Shown here: piece by piece, positions 39,721 through 48,419 of the stretch
How positions within the stretch are numbered: position 1 is the stretch's first letter
How the letters are laid out: every line of letters starts with the position of its first letter
IMG/VR virus record: IMGVR_UViG_3300047462_000385
Coordinates: 62,001-126,000 of that record
Source: a virus
Length of the DNA stretch: 64,000 nt
Strand: one strand, 5' to 3'
The notes under the pieces: generated by a model
The model's database searches: none
What the model was told of the DNA's origin: nothing
The model's input: the letters and a program-made list of their open reading frames with translations, nothing else
Position numbers and translations under genes: made by a program

Positions 39721-40476
39721 ATGAAACTGCCCAGAACTCTACACATTGAAGGATCCCGTCTCGCCGAGGGACAGACCGATCCCGACGCAATACAATTTAG
39801 TAAATTGTGTGGGGAGTTCCTGGTTATCGAGGAGAAGGTAGATGGCAGCGGTGTCTCCATCAGCCTAGACACCCACTGGGACCTCCAGATTGACCATCGT
39901 GGCAGCCCCGCCACCGGCAAGGAGTACCGATTACTCCACGAATGGGCAGAAAACCATTGGGAAGACCTATTAGACCTATTGGGCGAGCGTTATGTGCTAT
40001 TTGGTGAATGGATGTACCATAAACATACCATTTTCTATGATAAGCTTCCGGCATACTTCCTAGAGTCAGACGTCTATGATAAAGATAAGGGAATTTGGTT
40101 ATCTACCAGCGCTCGTAATAGCTTGCTGTCCAAACACAAGTATATTCAACGAGTTCCAGTAATATCTGCCTTTAAGCCATCCGCTATGTGGCAAATCACG
40201 GGCTTGGTTGGACGGTCTAAGTATCAGTCAGCATTTTGGCAAAACAAGTTGCAAGATAAGTGTAATATGTATGGGTTTCCTTTCATCAAGGTATTATCGG
40301 AGACTGATGAGTCTGGAATGATGGAAGGTTTATACATTAAACATGAAGATGATTTTCAAGTACTTAATAGATACAAATATGTTAGGTATGATTTTCTTCA
40401 GAAGATTTTGAATTCAGGTAGTCATTTAATAGATAGGGTTCCTGTCTATAACAATTTGGAGGAAGCGAAATATTAA
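39721..40476 (+). CDS. T4 Rnl2-type RNA ligase 1
   Basis: The 251-residue protein has the adenylation motif EEKVDGSG near residues 39-46, YVLFGEWMYHKHTIFYDKLP near 97, MEGLYIKHED near 200 and RYKYVRYDF, which match motifs I, III/IIIa, IV and V of Rnl2-like ligases (PF09414). It would seal RNA nicks or breaks using ATP. It follows its own promoter. Two other ligases lie at 41170 and 45175. Confidence 0.88.
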   Translation: MKLPRTLHIEGSRLAEGQTDPDAIQFSKLCGEFLVIEEKVDGSGVSISLDTHWDLQIDHRGSPATGKEYRLLHEWAENHWEDLLDLLGERYVLFGEWMYHKHTIFYDKLPAYFLESDVYDKDKGIWLSTSARNSLLSKHKYIQRVPVISAFKPSAMWQITGLVGRSKYQSAFWQNKLQDKCNMYGFPFIKVLSETDESGMMEGLYIKHEDDFQVLNRYKYVRYDFLQKILNSGSHLIDRVPVYNNLEEAKY

Positions 40477-40477
40477 C

Positions 40478-40717
40478 ATGATGGTATTTGGCGTTTGCTT
40501 ATTAATCGCGATATATCTTCTATGGGTGCTTTTGATTAAGGGAGCGCTTTGGAAGTTAACATTAGGTGTCTTTGGTTGGTTGGGGATGTACTGGTTTCTC
40601 AGTTCTGTTCCCATGTTGCATCATTGCCCTTTAACATTTTCAGGACAATCATTTAGTTGGGCGTCTATTATTCCAACGGTTGTAGTGCTGTTGGCATTGG
40701 CTCACACAAGGGAATAA
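40478..40717 (+). CDS. Small integral membrane protein
   Basis: The 79-residue product is mostly hydrophobic, with spans near 2-25, 27-45 and 59-75. It begins one base after the ligase stop. No recognised family. Confidence 0.6.
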   Translation: MMVFGVCLLIAIYLLWVLLIKGALWKLTLGVFGWLGMYWFLSSVPMLHHCPLTFSGQSFSWASIIPTVVVLLALAHTRE

Positions 40718-40718
40718 C

Positions 40719-41159
40719 ATGAATAAGTATTTTACGGATAATGGTTTTTTGTCAGAAGAAGGTAAAAAACTTGTTGAAGATTTTAATTTTGGTTTAGCTG
40801 TCACTTTTATGCAGGAGGCTGTAAAAAGTATGTCAGAGAACGAGCTTCGTACACTTGGCGCTAATCTAGGTAAGATAATTGGAGATCTCATTTCTGATAC
40901 ACTTTTGGCTAGAGTTCTTTTGAAGAACGAACTAGACGCTATGACAGATGAGCACTTCACTGCTTACATGAAAGCCAAATACGGTAAGAATTGGATGCTC
41001 ATAAGCATTACTGATGAAGAGTTCGGTAGAGTTAAGAAAATGGATTCGATGTCTGATGCGGCAATCGACCAAGCTTTGAAAGAAGGAGCCGAAGCTCGTG
41101 AACAATATCTGAAGAATACTCCTTCATTTCATATTGACCCAGGTTTAAGATTTAAGTAA
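40719..41159 (+). CDS. Hypothetical helical protein
   Basis: The 146-residue protein is a charged helical domain (SENELRTLGANLGKIIGDLISDTL). No family recognised. It is tightly linked, with one base to the membrane protein upstream and 10 to the RNA ligase downstream. Confidence 0.6.
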   Translation: MNKYFTDNGFLSEEGKKLVEDFNFGLAVTFMQEAVKSMSENELRTLGANLGKIIGDLISDTLLARVLLKNELDAMTDEHFTAYMKAKYGKNWMLISITDEEFGRVKKMDSMSDAAIDQALKEGAEAREQYLKNTPSFHIDPGLRFK

Positions 41160-41169
41160 TAGGTGTGTT

Positions 41170-42399
41170 ATGTTGTTGGTGCAAAAGTTTTTAGAAAACA
41201 AGACGTTTGGTGATTTAGTAAAAGAGCACGGCGTTTATGCGTCCTTTTCCAAGTCTGGACACAAGTTTTCTTTGAACTATGATCAGATTGAAGCTAAGGA
41301 ATCTGATCCATTAGCACAAGAATGCCGTGGATTAGTCTTATCTTGTGAAGATGGACGCCCAGTTTTTGGCGAAATGAAAGATGGAAAAATCATCAGAGAT
41401 AACATGATCCCAGGCAAGACCACTGTTCTTGCTTATCCAATGAAGCGCTTCTTCAATCATGGTCAAGGTTCCGCAGCTAATATCGATTGGTCTGATCCAA
41501 AGTTGGCTGTTTTGGAAAAGTTAGATGGAACCTTATGCATCGTCTATTGGGATCCATTCAAGGACCCTACGGGTGTGAATGGGTGGTGCGTAGCTACTCG
41601 TTCAGTGCCAGAAGCTGACTTGATAATGGATAACGGACTGTTCACTTTCCGAACTTTGTTCGAGAAGGCATTAGAAGAGACTTGCAAGTTTACCTTCAAC
41701 GATCTTTCTTCTTATTTGGACAAGTCATATACTTATTGCTTTGAGTTAACTACCCTATACAATCGTATCGTGGTCGCTTACCCAAACAACAGAATAACTT
41801 TGTTGGCTGCTCGCAATATGAAGACTATGCAAGAAGAAAATCCGGCAGGTCTTGGACTGGTGTCCGTTATTGGAGTTCCAGTTGTTCAGGCACATACGTA
41901 CACGTCTGTGAACGAACTTGTTGATTGGGTTTCTTCATTGAATCCAATGGAGCACGAAGGTGTAGTGGTTCGAGACTCGAAGTTCAACCGAATTAAGGTC
42001 AAGAACGCAGCCTACGTTGCAGCGTCCAAAAATAGGGAGTCTTTAGCTACTTCTCCCCGAAATTGTTTGGAGCTTATCTTGTTGGGTAAAGATGATGATG
42101 CAGCATCTTTTTTGCCACAAGAAATACAAGCAAATCTTGTTTCTTTGAAAGAGAAATTTGTGATATGGCTGAAAACCCAAGAAGATTTAGTCCAAGTGAT
42201 CTCAAATGAAGCAAAATCCATTGCGCCCGACAAGAAGACGTTTGCTTTGACGGTGCAAAAATATCAGCCAGCTTTACCATCGGCACTGTTTGCTATTTAT
42301 GATGATAAAGCAGGTTCGATAAAAAACTTCATTGAGAAAAATCGTAAAGACGGAACGTGGTCAAATAGTTTTCTTGATAAGATTTTATCAGTTATTTGA
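41170..42399 (+). CDS. T4 Rnl1-type RNA ligase 2
   Basis: The 409-residue protein has motif I LEKLDGTLC near residue 117, YCFELTTLYNRIVV near 192 (motif IIIa), HEGVVVRD near 264 (motif IV) and RIKVKNAAYV near 277 (motif V), the pattern and size of T4 RnlA (374). A C-terminal helical domain follows. It would join RNA 3'-OH and 5'-P ends, as in anticodon-loop repair. Its last 8 bases overlap the convergent GIY-YIG gene. Confidence 0.9.
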   Translation: MLLVQKFLENKTFGDLVKEHGVYASFSKSGHKFSLNYDQIEAKESDPLAQECRGLVLSCEDGRPVFGEMKDGKIIRDNMIPGKTTVLAYPMKRFFNHGQGSAANIDWSDPKLAVLEKLDGTLCIVYWDPFKDPTGVNGWCVATRSVPEADLIMDNGLFTFRTLFEKALEETCKFTFNDLSSYLDKSYTYCFELTTLYNRIVVAYPNNRITLLAARNMKTMQEENPAGLGLVSVIGVPVVQAHTYTSVNELVDWVSSLNPMEHEGVVVRDSKFNRIKVKNAAYVAASKNRESLATSPRNCLELILLGKDDDAASFLPQEIQANLVSLKEKFVIWLKTQEDLVQVISNEAKSIAPDKKTFALTVQKYQPALPSALFAIYDDKAGSIKNFIEKNRKDGTWSNSFLDKILSVI

Positions 42400-43180
42400 C
42401 GTGTTTCCATCTGCGACCAGAGAGTATTTGAGAGAGATTTTTGTAAGTGATATTGAATTGTAGTGCCAATTTTTTCTTGGTTTCTACCGATTTATTACTC
42501 ATAGCAAATAGCTCTCTCATTTCTCTTACTTGATCCTCTGTAAACTGCGCCCTTGAATTTTTAGAACCAATGCTAGTGGTATGTCCTTTCTTACTTTTAC
42601 TTATATTTTCTTTACTAATTTGTTGCCTAATTATGGGTTTGGTTCGTTCGACCATTGGGACGTGCTTCCAGCTTCTACCTTGTAAAACCTGGTAGATACA
42701 GGCTTGAGATACTCGATACTGTTCAGCAGTCCTAATAACAAATAGTGGATCATCAGTTATAGAATAGTTTTGTCTGATTGATAAGACTATCTCTTCGTTA
42801 AGAGAGGCAAATTTGTTGAGGCTTCCTTTGCGTTCCTCACTATAACGCTTTTTAGTTTCTGGGCTATGTTTTCTTCCTTTACTGCCGCTTTCACCGCCTC
42901 GACTATCGTTATAACCAAAATCGTGATCCCAAGAGCGAAAATATTCAATCCAAAAAACTTCTGCCTCGAAAGCATCTAAAGAATTATCAAATTCTTCTAA
43001 AATTGTGAAAATAAAATTGTCGGAACCACACTTCTTCATAGCGTTGTAAAGATGTTTGTTTAGCATCGGTCTATATCCAAATTTGAAGTGCTCTCTACGC
43101 CTTCTCTTTGAATTGGACGTATAACCAACATACAATTTATTATCGAGTTTATTTTGCAGAACATAGATAAAATAGGGCAT
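42392..43180 (-). CDS. GIY-YIG homing endonuclease
   Basis: The 262-residue protein starts FIYVLQNKLDNKLYVGYT (GIY-YIG module, residues 4-21) with Arg-rich RRRREH and a catalytic Glu in FEAEVFWIEYF. NUMOD3-like GRKHSPETKKR near residue 102 and two helix-turn-helix-like repeats ending SWKHV and RWKHV complete the DNA-binding tail. It lies antisense to the RNA ligase and overlaps its last 8 bases. Confidence 0.9.
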   Translation of the reverse strand: MPYFIYVLQNKLDNKLYVGYTSNSKRRRREHFKFGYRPMLNKHLYNAMKKCGSDNFIFTILEEFDNSLDAFEAEVFWIEYFRSWDHDFGYNDSRGGESGSKGRKHSPETKKRYSEERKGSLNKFASLNEEIVLSIRQNYSITDDPLFVIRTAEQYRVSQACIYQVLQGRSWKHVPMVERTKPIIRQQISKENISKSKKGHTTSIGSKNSRAQFTEDQVREMRELFAMSNKSVETKKKLALQFNITYKNLSQILSGRRWKHVK

Positions 43181-43249
43181 AATTTCATATCAGATTATGC
43201 CTACAATAAAGTACGAGACTAAAATGAACTGAGCATTTTGATTTAAACC

Positions 43250-43801
43250 ATGCGTACAATTATTTTCATATCAGGATTTATGGTTCCCAAATGGCTTGCC
43301 AAAAGCAGGTTTGTGTGGAACGATTCTCTGTGGAAATATTATCGTCGTATTTATCTTCCTAGCAAAACTCCATTGTCTGACTCTATGGTTGATAGGGAGT
43401 TAGATAAGCTTTGTCATTTAGTTAATTTGTTTCCAGATGCTATTCTGGCGGGGCACTCGCTTGGTGCCTGGTGGGCAGCTAATCTAGCTTGCAGCCCCAA
43501 TGCAAATATTAGTAAGCTAGTCTTTTGGACACCACTAGGTGACACTACCGACTATCCTATTTTCAACGCGACAAAGCGACATTATCCTCCACGTAAAACG
43601 CCCAATCCTAACCTTATTGGTCCCCACAAAGCCCTAACTTTTGAGGGCAAGTATGATTTTATCGTTCCACCTAAAGACCACTCACACTGTTTAAACCAAC
43701 ATTTTAAAGGAATGTCTTATCATTTGAAAGGCGGACATTTTTATCAATCTAATCATAAAGCTGGCTTACTCTTTATGAAAGACTGGATTGGATTAGAATA
43801 A
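43250..43801 (+). CDS. Alpha/beta hydrolase
   Basis: The 183-residue protein has the nucleophile elbow AGHSLGAWW near residues 67-75, an oxyanion strand IIFISGF at the start, EGKYDFIVPP near 141 with the catalytic Asp, and GGHFYQS near 162 with the His. It resembles small RBBP9/YdeN-like hydrolases. The substrate is unknown. Confidence 0.85.
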   Translation: MRTIIFISGFMVPKWLAKSRFVWNDSLWKYYRRIYLPSKTPLSDSMVDRELDKLCHLVNLFPDAILAGHSLGAWWAANLACSPNANISKLVFWTPLGDTTDYPIFNATKRHYPPRKTPNPNLIGPHKALTFEGKYDFIVPPKDHSHCLNQHFKGMSYHLKGGHFYQSNHKAGLLFMKDWIGLE

Positions 43802-43813
43802 TAGCCCCTGATA

Positions 43814-43821
43814 TATAAATA
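43814..43821 (+). promoter_or_regulatory. TATAAATA late-promoter-like motif
   Basis: TATAAATA, overlapping GATATATAA at 43810, is identical to the T4 late promoter core and lies 3 bases before the ATG at 43825. If used as in T4, the start would fall at the start codon, so the message would be leaderless, or the site may not be a promoter. Confidence 0.35.
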
Positions 43822-43824
43822 GGT

Positions 43825-44538
43825 ATGAGTAAATACTTATTTGAAAGGGACTATAGTGCTGATTCTTTAAGATGGGCGCAGAAATGTGAAAAGATTACTG
43901 CCCATAACAATTTAGATGAAGTATTGGACAAGGTTCAAGAAGAAATCATAAGAAACAATGATTCAGCCCTGGCTTATTTTTTTGCATTTGAATATGGCTT
44001 CAAACCTCATCGAATGCAGAAAGTAATCTTAGATAATAAGAATGCCAAGTATGCTCTATTGTTTGCCCAAAACATTCGCAATTGTGATGTCAAAGCATTG
44101 CGGCATGTTGTAGTTGAGTCTAAAAAGACAAAGTATATTTGTAGATTTGCTTGTTTTGTGAAGAATGCGGATCGTAAACCACTCGAATCTATCATTCTTA
44201 AATCTAAGAATGTCAAATATGCTCACATGTTTCTAAAGCATGTTAGGGGATCTAGCGTCAACAAATTTAAAGATATTATAATCTCGTCCAAGAAACCAAG
44301 ATATTTATTTGAACTCGCCAAGCATTTGACTAATCCAAAAGATATTGAACAGATAGAAAATCTTATTATTGAATCAGGTTCATTCACTTACATGAAGTTA
44401 TTTGCTGAAAAGATCAAGCTAGCTAATGTAGAAAAAATAGAGCAAGTAGTTTTGGATTCTGATAATATAAATGAGATCAAAAAATTTGCAAAATATGTTA
44501 GGCGTTCTAAGATGAAGAAGTTCTTTTTAGTTCTTTAA
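43825..44538 (+). CDS. Helical-repeat protein (about 30-residue repeats)
   Basis: The 237-residue protein is made of about six repeats, each ending with a V/I-I-x-(S/D)-x-K/N pattern (KVILDNKNAKYALLFA, VVVESKKTKYICRFA, IILKSKNVKYAHMF, IIISSKKPRYLFEL, LIIESGSFTYMKLF). This produces a right- or left-handed helical solenoid of a type seen in large phages and giant viruses. It probably binds a protein or nucleic acid. Its end overlaps the convergent protease gene by 12 bases. Confidence 0.7.
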   Translation: MSKYLFERDYSADSLRWAQKCEKITAHNNLDEVLDKVQEEIIRNNDSALAYFFAFEYGFKPHRMQKVILDNKNAKYALLFAQNIRNCDVKALRHVVVESKKTKYICRFACFVKNADRKPLESIILKSKNVKYAHMFLKHVRGSSVNKFKDIIISSKKPRYLFELAKHLTNPKDIEQIENLIIESGSFTYMKLFAEKIKLANVEKIEQVVLDSDNINEIKKFAKYVRRSKMKKFFLVL

Positions 44539-45126
44539 CTTGTTAGCGTCGCAATGATATAATGAGCAAAACTGTTCCAAATCTAACGAAGTAATGTGGT
44601 CGGCACTCACCAGTACATTTGGATACATAACTGAATTCATACCAGCTATTCCGTGGGTGTGCTGTAGACCGAGTGCATGCCCCAGTTCATGTATAATTAC
44701 CGTTTGAAATTCATCGTCGTCATCCTTTAATCTGTCAGACACTAATGCGATGTATGGGATAACTCCGTGTTTGTTGCAATACCCAACTGTAGAATTCTCA
44801 TTGGCGCCGTCTAAAACGATAATTTCTGGAAAGTCAGAGGTTTCTTTAAGCACTACAATGCCATTTATTAAATCCATCTTTTCAGATGTAGGCAAAGTAA
44901 CAACATTAATTTCAGCAATATGATGAGTTGCTTGAGTCCATGCGATTGCTGCATTAGTAATCATAGCCACTTCATCTTGATTAAAATTTCTTTCTATGTA
45001 TAAAGTCTTATGAACCACATTAGGATAGGTTGGATCGTAAATTTCTACTACGAAATTAAAAAGTATACCTAGACTTAAAATACTTACAATATGGGTGAAA
45101 ATTAGAAGAAGATTTTGAATTTTCAT
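44527..45126 (-). CDS. Matrixin-like secreted zinc metalloprotease
   Basis: From the ATG at 45126 the protein has 199 residues. It has an N-terminal hydrophobic signal or anchor (LLLIFTHIVSILSLGILFNFVV), the zinc motif HELGHALGLQHT near 145-156 (HExxHxxGxxH) and a Met-turn SVMYPN about 10 residues later. These mark the metzincin family, close to matrixins. A longer frame from 45207 overlaps the divergent ligase start and is unlikely. The enzyme may act in the periplasm or envelope, for example on a receptor or host exclusion protein. Confidence 0.85.
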   Translation of the reverse strand: MKIQNLLLIFTHIVSILSLGILFNFVVEIYDPTYPNVVHKTLYIERNFNQDEVAMITNAAIAWTQATHHIAEINVVTLPTSEKMDLINGIVVLKETSDFPEIIVLDGANENSTVGYCNKHGVIPYIALVSDRLKDDDDEFQTVIIHELGHALGLQHTHGIAGMNSVMYPNVLVSADHITSLDLEQFCSLYHCDANKLKN

Positions 45127-45174
45127 GCTATCCTGTATACTATATCCGCTATTATTGGCAGTAAGGAATGAATC

Positions 45175-45849
45175 ATGGATTCTCCAAAATATAATCGAAC
45201 GCCGCATTTTCCGTGGTCACCTGGGTGTACCAACGATGACAAAATAGCTGCGTCTGTAGACAGCCTTCTCAATGTACAAATTGTAATTACCGAGAAAATA
45301 GATGGCAGCAACACTTCCCTAGAATCTGGTGGCTGTTTTGCCAGAACTCACTCAGGACCTCCTAGCCACACCTCTTTTGATGGATTGAAGGCGCTTCATG
45401 CTTCTCTTAAATACAGCATTCCTGAAGGTATACAACTGTTTGGGGAATGGTGCTTTGCTTTACACTCTATTGCTTATCAAGAGCTTCCTGGCTATTTCCT
45501 TTTGTTTAATGTGCGTGATTTGGAACCATATGATGAGGAAAAGCCTCTATGGCAAAGCTGGGAAGAAGTTGAGCTTTGGGCAGAGGAGCTTGGTGTTCCT
45601 ACCGTCCCAGTCTTATTCAAAGGAATAGTCCATTCGGAAAAGGAATTGAAAGAATTAGTCGAATCTTTTATGATTCAACCTTCCTTATGCGGTGGTATAA
45701 GGGAGGGCGTAGTGGTCAGGGTCGCAAGTCATTTTAGTGATGAGGATTTCTCCAAATCGGTTATGAAGTGTGTTAGAGCTAATCATGTACAAACTTCAGA
45801 TCATTGGAAAGACCAGGAAATCATTAAGAATAAACTCAAGCCATCTTGA
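45175..45849 (+). CDS. Rnl2-like RNA ligase 3
   Basis: The 224-residue protein has motif I TEKIDGSNTS near residues 39-48, LFGEWCFALHSIAYQELPGY near 85 and GIREGVVVRVAS near 175. It is shorter than the ligase at 39721 but has the same motif spacing, with a C-terminal KxxRANH segment (motif V). It starts 49 bases from the divergent protease gene, so the two share a control region. It is the third RNA ligase in the window. Confidence 0.87.
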   Translation: MDSPKYNRTPHFPWSPGCTNDDKIAASVDSLLNVQIVITEKIDGSNTSLESGGCFARTHSGPPSHTSFDGLKALHASLKYSIPEGIQLFGEWCFALHSIAYQELPGYFLLFNVRDLEPYDEEKPLWQSWEEVELWAEELGVPTVPVLFKGIVHSEKELKELVESFMIQPSLCGGIREGVVVRVASHFSDEDFSKSVMKCVRANHVQTSDHWKDQEIIKNKLKPS

Positions 45850-45918
45850 CTACCGGACGCCTCGTGCTTATTATGTGAATATTGAGATATTGAGGCGAGG
45901 GGGAACAAGGATAATAAA

Positions 45919-46173
45919 ATGGGAATGCGTAGATTTCATTTTGAAAGACTGGAAGATGCGTCTGGAGTAAGTGGTTGTGGAGTTGTTGCTGAGGGTTGTG
46001 TATTCTCCGATGGCAAAGTTGCCTTGGAATGGTTTGGAGCGCATTCAAGCACCAACCTATACAACAGTCTCGCAGACGTTCAATTTATTCATGGACATGA
46101 GGGTAGAACCAAAATTGTGTTCGATGATCCTGACCCATCAAAGAAAGAAGAATTAAAGAGGAATGGGAATTAA
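45919..46173 (+). CDS. Small conserved-type protein
   Basis: The 84-residue product has GVVAEGCVFSDGKVALEW near residue 21 and VQFIHGHEGRTKIVFDD near 53. This arrangement recalls a short domain widespread in phages and plasmids whose role is unknown to me. GGGAATAAAATG gives a weak site. It overlaps the PPP phosphatase start by 11 bases. Confidence 0.6.
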   Translation: MGMRRFHFERLEDASGVSGCGVVAEGCVFSDGKVALEWFGAHSSTNLYNSLADVQFIHGHEGRTKIVFDDPDPSKKEELKRNGN

Positions 46174-46888
46174 GAGAACTATTATAGTTGGAGACATCCA
46201 CGGCTGTGTGGATGAGTTTGATGAGCTAATTAAGAAGCTTAACTATGACAAAGAGTCAGATAGGCTCATTTTGTTAGGTGACTTGATTGATCGTGGTCCT
46301 GATTCTGTTGGCATGGTTAAACGTGCTAGAGAAATGAATTTGGAATGTGTTATGGGCAACCATGAATACAACTTCATGAAGTGGTACAAAAGCTTTGGCT
46401 CTCAGAACGCAGTTTATGATCGACACCCTCACTACACACAATTCTCAGATGAGGATGTGAATTATATTGCTCGTATGTCTTCTTACATTGTATTGGAAGA
46501 ATTTAATACTATTGTGGTTCATGCTGGACTAAGAGCAGGCATCAAATTACAAGATCAAAAGAAAGATGATCTGTACTACATTAGGTACATGGATCATGAT
46601 AACAAATTTATTAGCTTGAAGAAAATTAGCAAGCTTGGAATAGAAGCAACGGGCGCGCACTTTTGGACTGAGTTCTGGGATGGTCCAGAATCAGTAGTGT
46701 ATGGGCACAACGTACATTCATATGAAGATCCGCTTATTGAAGAGGTGGTACCGGGTGTGATGTGTTATGGTTTGGATACTGGCGGCTGCTTTGGCGGCAG
46801 GCTAACAGCCTTAATCTTAGAGACTAAGGAAATTGTTCAGGTTCAAGCAAAGCGGACATACTACAAGTCAGACTTCGAAATAAAATGA
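46163..46888 (+). CDS. PPP-family phosphatase (lambda-PP/ApaH-like)
   Basis: The 241-residue protein has the three PPP hallmarks GDIHGC near residue 11, GDLIDRGPDS near 38 and GNHEYNF near 64, then VVHAGL near 113 and a late YGHNVHS near 180. Lambda phosphatase is 221 residues and removes phosphate from proteins; ApaH-like members cut dinucleoside polyphosphates or NAD-capped RNA. Sequence alone does not choose between them. The next gene overlaps by 4 bases. Confidence 0.9.
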   Translation: MGIKRTIIVGDIHGCVDEFDELIKKLNYDKESDRLILLGDLIDRGPDSVGMVKRAREMNLECVMGNHEYNFMKWYKSFGSQNAVYDRHPHYTQFSDEDVNYIARMSSYIVLEEFNTIVVHAGLRAGIKLQDQKKDDLYYIRYMDHDNKFISLKKISKLGIEATGAHFWTEFWDGPESVVYGHNVHSYEDPLIEEVVPGVMCYGLDTGGCFGGRLTALILETKEIVQVQAKRTYYKSDFEIK

Positions 46889-47238
46889 AATATTCAGACG
46901 CCCAACTAATCAGTCTAGCAAAAGCAAATCCTAAAGAGTTAGTACGAATTTTAACCAGCCCCAATGCCGACATGAGATTGTTGGCTTCTGGGGCTGAAAT
47001 TTTAGGAGGCGAAGTAACTGATGAAATGTTGGTCGTCCCTGTATTTAGACAGCTTCTCAAACATGTGAACGCCATTGTTAGAGAAGGTGCTGCTATTGGA
47101 GTTTCTACTTTTTATTTGGATAGAAAGCCGCCTCAAGATATATTGGATAGATTAAAGGCATTGGCTACCAATGATCCTTCACCAACTCTAAGAGAGTATG
47201 CTAAGGGTGTGGTAGCAGATTTTGAGATAATCAAATGA
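46885..47238 (+). CDS. HEAT-repeat-like small protein
   Basis: The 117-residue product reads as three HEAT-like helix pairs (PNADMRLLASGAEILG, VNAIVREGAAIGVSTFY, PSPTLREYAKGVVADF). It sits between the phosphatase and macrodomain 2 with ATGA overlaps on both sides and may serve as an adaptor. Confidence 0.6.
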   Translation: MKYSDAQLISLAKANPKELVRILTSPNADMRLLASGAEILGGEVTDEMLVVPVFRQLLKHVNAIVREGAAIGVSTFYLDRKPPQDILDRLKALATNDPSPTLREYAKGVVADFEIIK

Positions 47239-47750
47239 AAGAAATTAAGAAAGATCTTTTCGAGTGTATCGCTGATGATGGTGTAGATGCTATTTGTGTC
47301 ACTACCAATGGAAACTATACTGTTGGCGGATTAGCTTGCATGGGTGGTGGATGTGCTGGTGTAGCTGCAAGACGTTGGCCAGAAGTTCCTAAAAGATTAG
47401 GAAAGCTACTTAAGCAGTATCATAATAACATTCCTTTTGTTATTGGCGCTGTTGATGCTCAAGGAAATCATTTAGATATGACACCAAAGATGATTAAGGA
47501 TCATAAATATAAGTGTTTAATCTTTAGCTTCCCAACTATTAATAATTTGGGAAAGGAATCCAATATTCAATTAATTAAACAATCTGCAACGATTATGGCG
47601 GACTACGCCGAACAATTTGATCTTAAGCAAATAATCCTGCCGAGACCTGGCGTAGGGATCGGGGGATTGACTTGGGCGGAAGTGAAGCCAGTTATTGCTC
47701 CAATCTTGGGCGATAGATTTACCATTGTTTCGTTTGATCATGAGGAATGA
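47235..47750 (+). CDS. Second macrodomain protein
   Basis: The 171-residue protein has AICVTTNGNYTVGGLACMGGGCAGVA near 20-45, the first macrodomain loop, AARRWPEVPKRLG and RPGVGIGGLTWAEVKPVI near 147, closely matching the GxGLGGLxW...V loop of phage and plasmid macrodomains. It is diverged from the one at 10235. It would bind or hydrolyse ADP-ribose or related nucleotides. It overlaps the HEAT-like gene by ATGA. Confidence 0.85.
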   Translation: MKEIKKDLFECIADDGVDAICVTTNGNYTVGGLACMGGGCAGVAARRWPEVPKRLGKLLKQYHNNIPFVIGAVDAQGNHLDMTPKMIKDHKYKCLIFSFPTINNLGKESNIQLIKQSATIMADYAEQFDLKQIILPRPGVGIGGLTWAEVKPVIAPILGDRFTIVSFDHEE

Positions 47751-47751
47751 T

Positions 47752-47922
47752 ATGAATAAAAGAAAAGCAATATGGTTTATTAGCGAAGCAGCATTATTTG
47801 CTATGTGGGTAGTATTTGGTTGGGGCTTATCTGGAAGCTGGATAATCGGAATTGTGGCAGCAGTAGTTCTAACTGCAGTTCAGTATGCTACTGATAAAGC
47901 CTTTAATGTTGTTCATTATTAA
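47752..47922 (+). CDS. Small two-span membrane protein
   Basis: The ATG at 47752 has GAGGAATG upstream. The 56-residue product has two hydrophobic segments (AIWFISEAALFAMWVVFGWGL, WIIGIVAAVVLTAV) and ends in a His-rich tail. A longer frame from 47695 overlaps the macrodomain and is unlikely. Confidence 0.55.
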   Translation: MNKRKAIWFISEAALFAMWVVFGWGLSGSWIIGIVAAVVLTAVQYATDKAFNVVHY

Positions 47923-47931
47923 GAGCGAATT

Positions 47932-48411
47932 ATGCCGACCGAGAAAATCAAACAACGAATAGAACATCTAGAATTAGATTTAGCCAAACATAATGCGGTG
48001 AAAGATAAGTTTCCTGACACTACTGTTAATTGGATGGGAGAATTTTCTTCCAAAACAGTTAATCAAAACTACACTGATTTTGAATTCGAAACTTGGAATA
48101 AAATGTTGTATGTGAGCCCTTATTTTAATTTAGAATTCACTCACAATAATAAATCAGAAACAGTAAAGATTTTCTCTACGCCACGCCGTAATAAACTAGT
48201 TTATGTTGATCATACTTTTGAGGCGGGAAATTACAGGAGAATTATTAGATTTTCCAAAATGATGGCTAATTTCAAACAGCGTAATTTTAGTGAGAAGATG
48301 TTTAATACGTGTAGAACAGAAATTATGAATTTTATCAAAGAGCACCCTGGCATATCTTTAGATAAAAAGTATATGGAACCCAGATTACAAAAACTTTTGT
48401 TATTTGTATAA
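47932..48411 (+). CDS. Hypothetical protein
   Basis: The 159-residue product is mixed alpha/beta with charged helices at both ends and aromatic-rich middle strands (YVSPYFNLEF). The C-terminus (EPRLQKLLLF) resembles the ends of the helical proteins at 29874 and 34713. No recognised family. It follows the membrane gene by 9 bases. Confidence 0.5.
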   Translation: MPTEKIKQRIEHLELDLAKHNAVKDKFPDTTVNWMGEFSSKTVNQNYTDFEFETWNKMLYVSPYFNLEFTHNNKSETVKIFSTPRRNKLVYVDHTFEAGNYRRIIRFSKMMANFKQRNFSEKMFNTCRTEIMNFIKEHPGISLDKKYMEPRLQKLLLFV

Positions 48412-48419
48412 AGGAAGAT

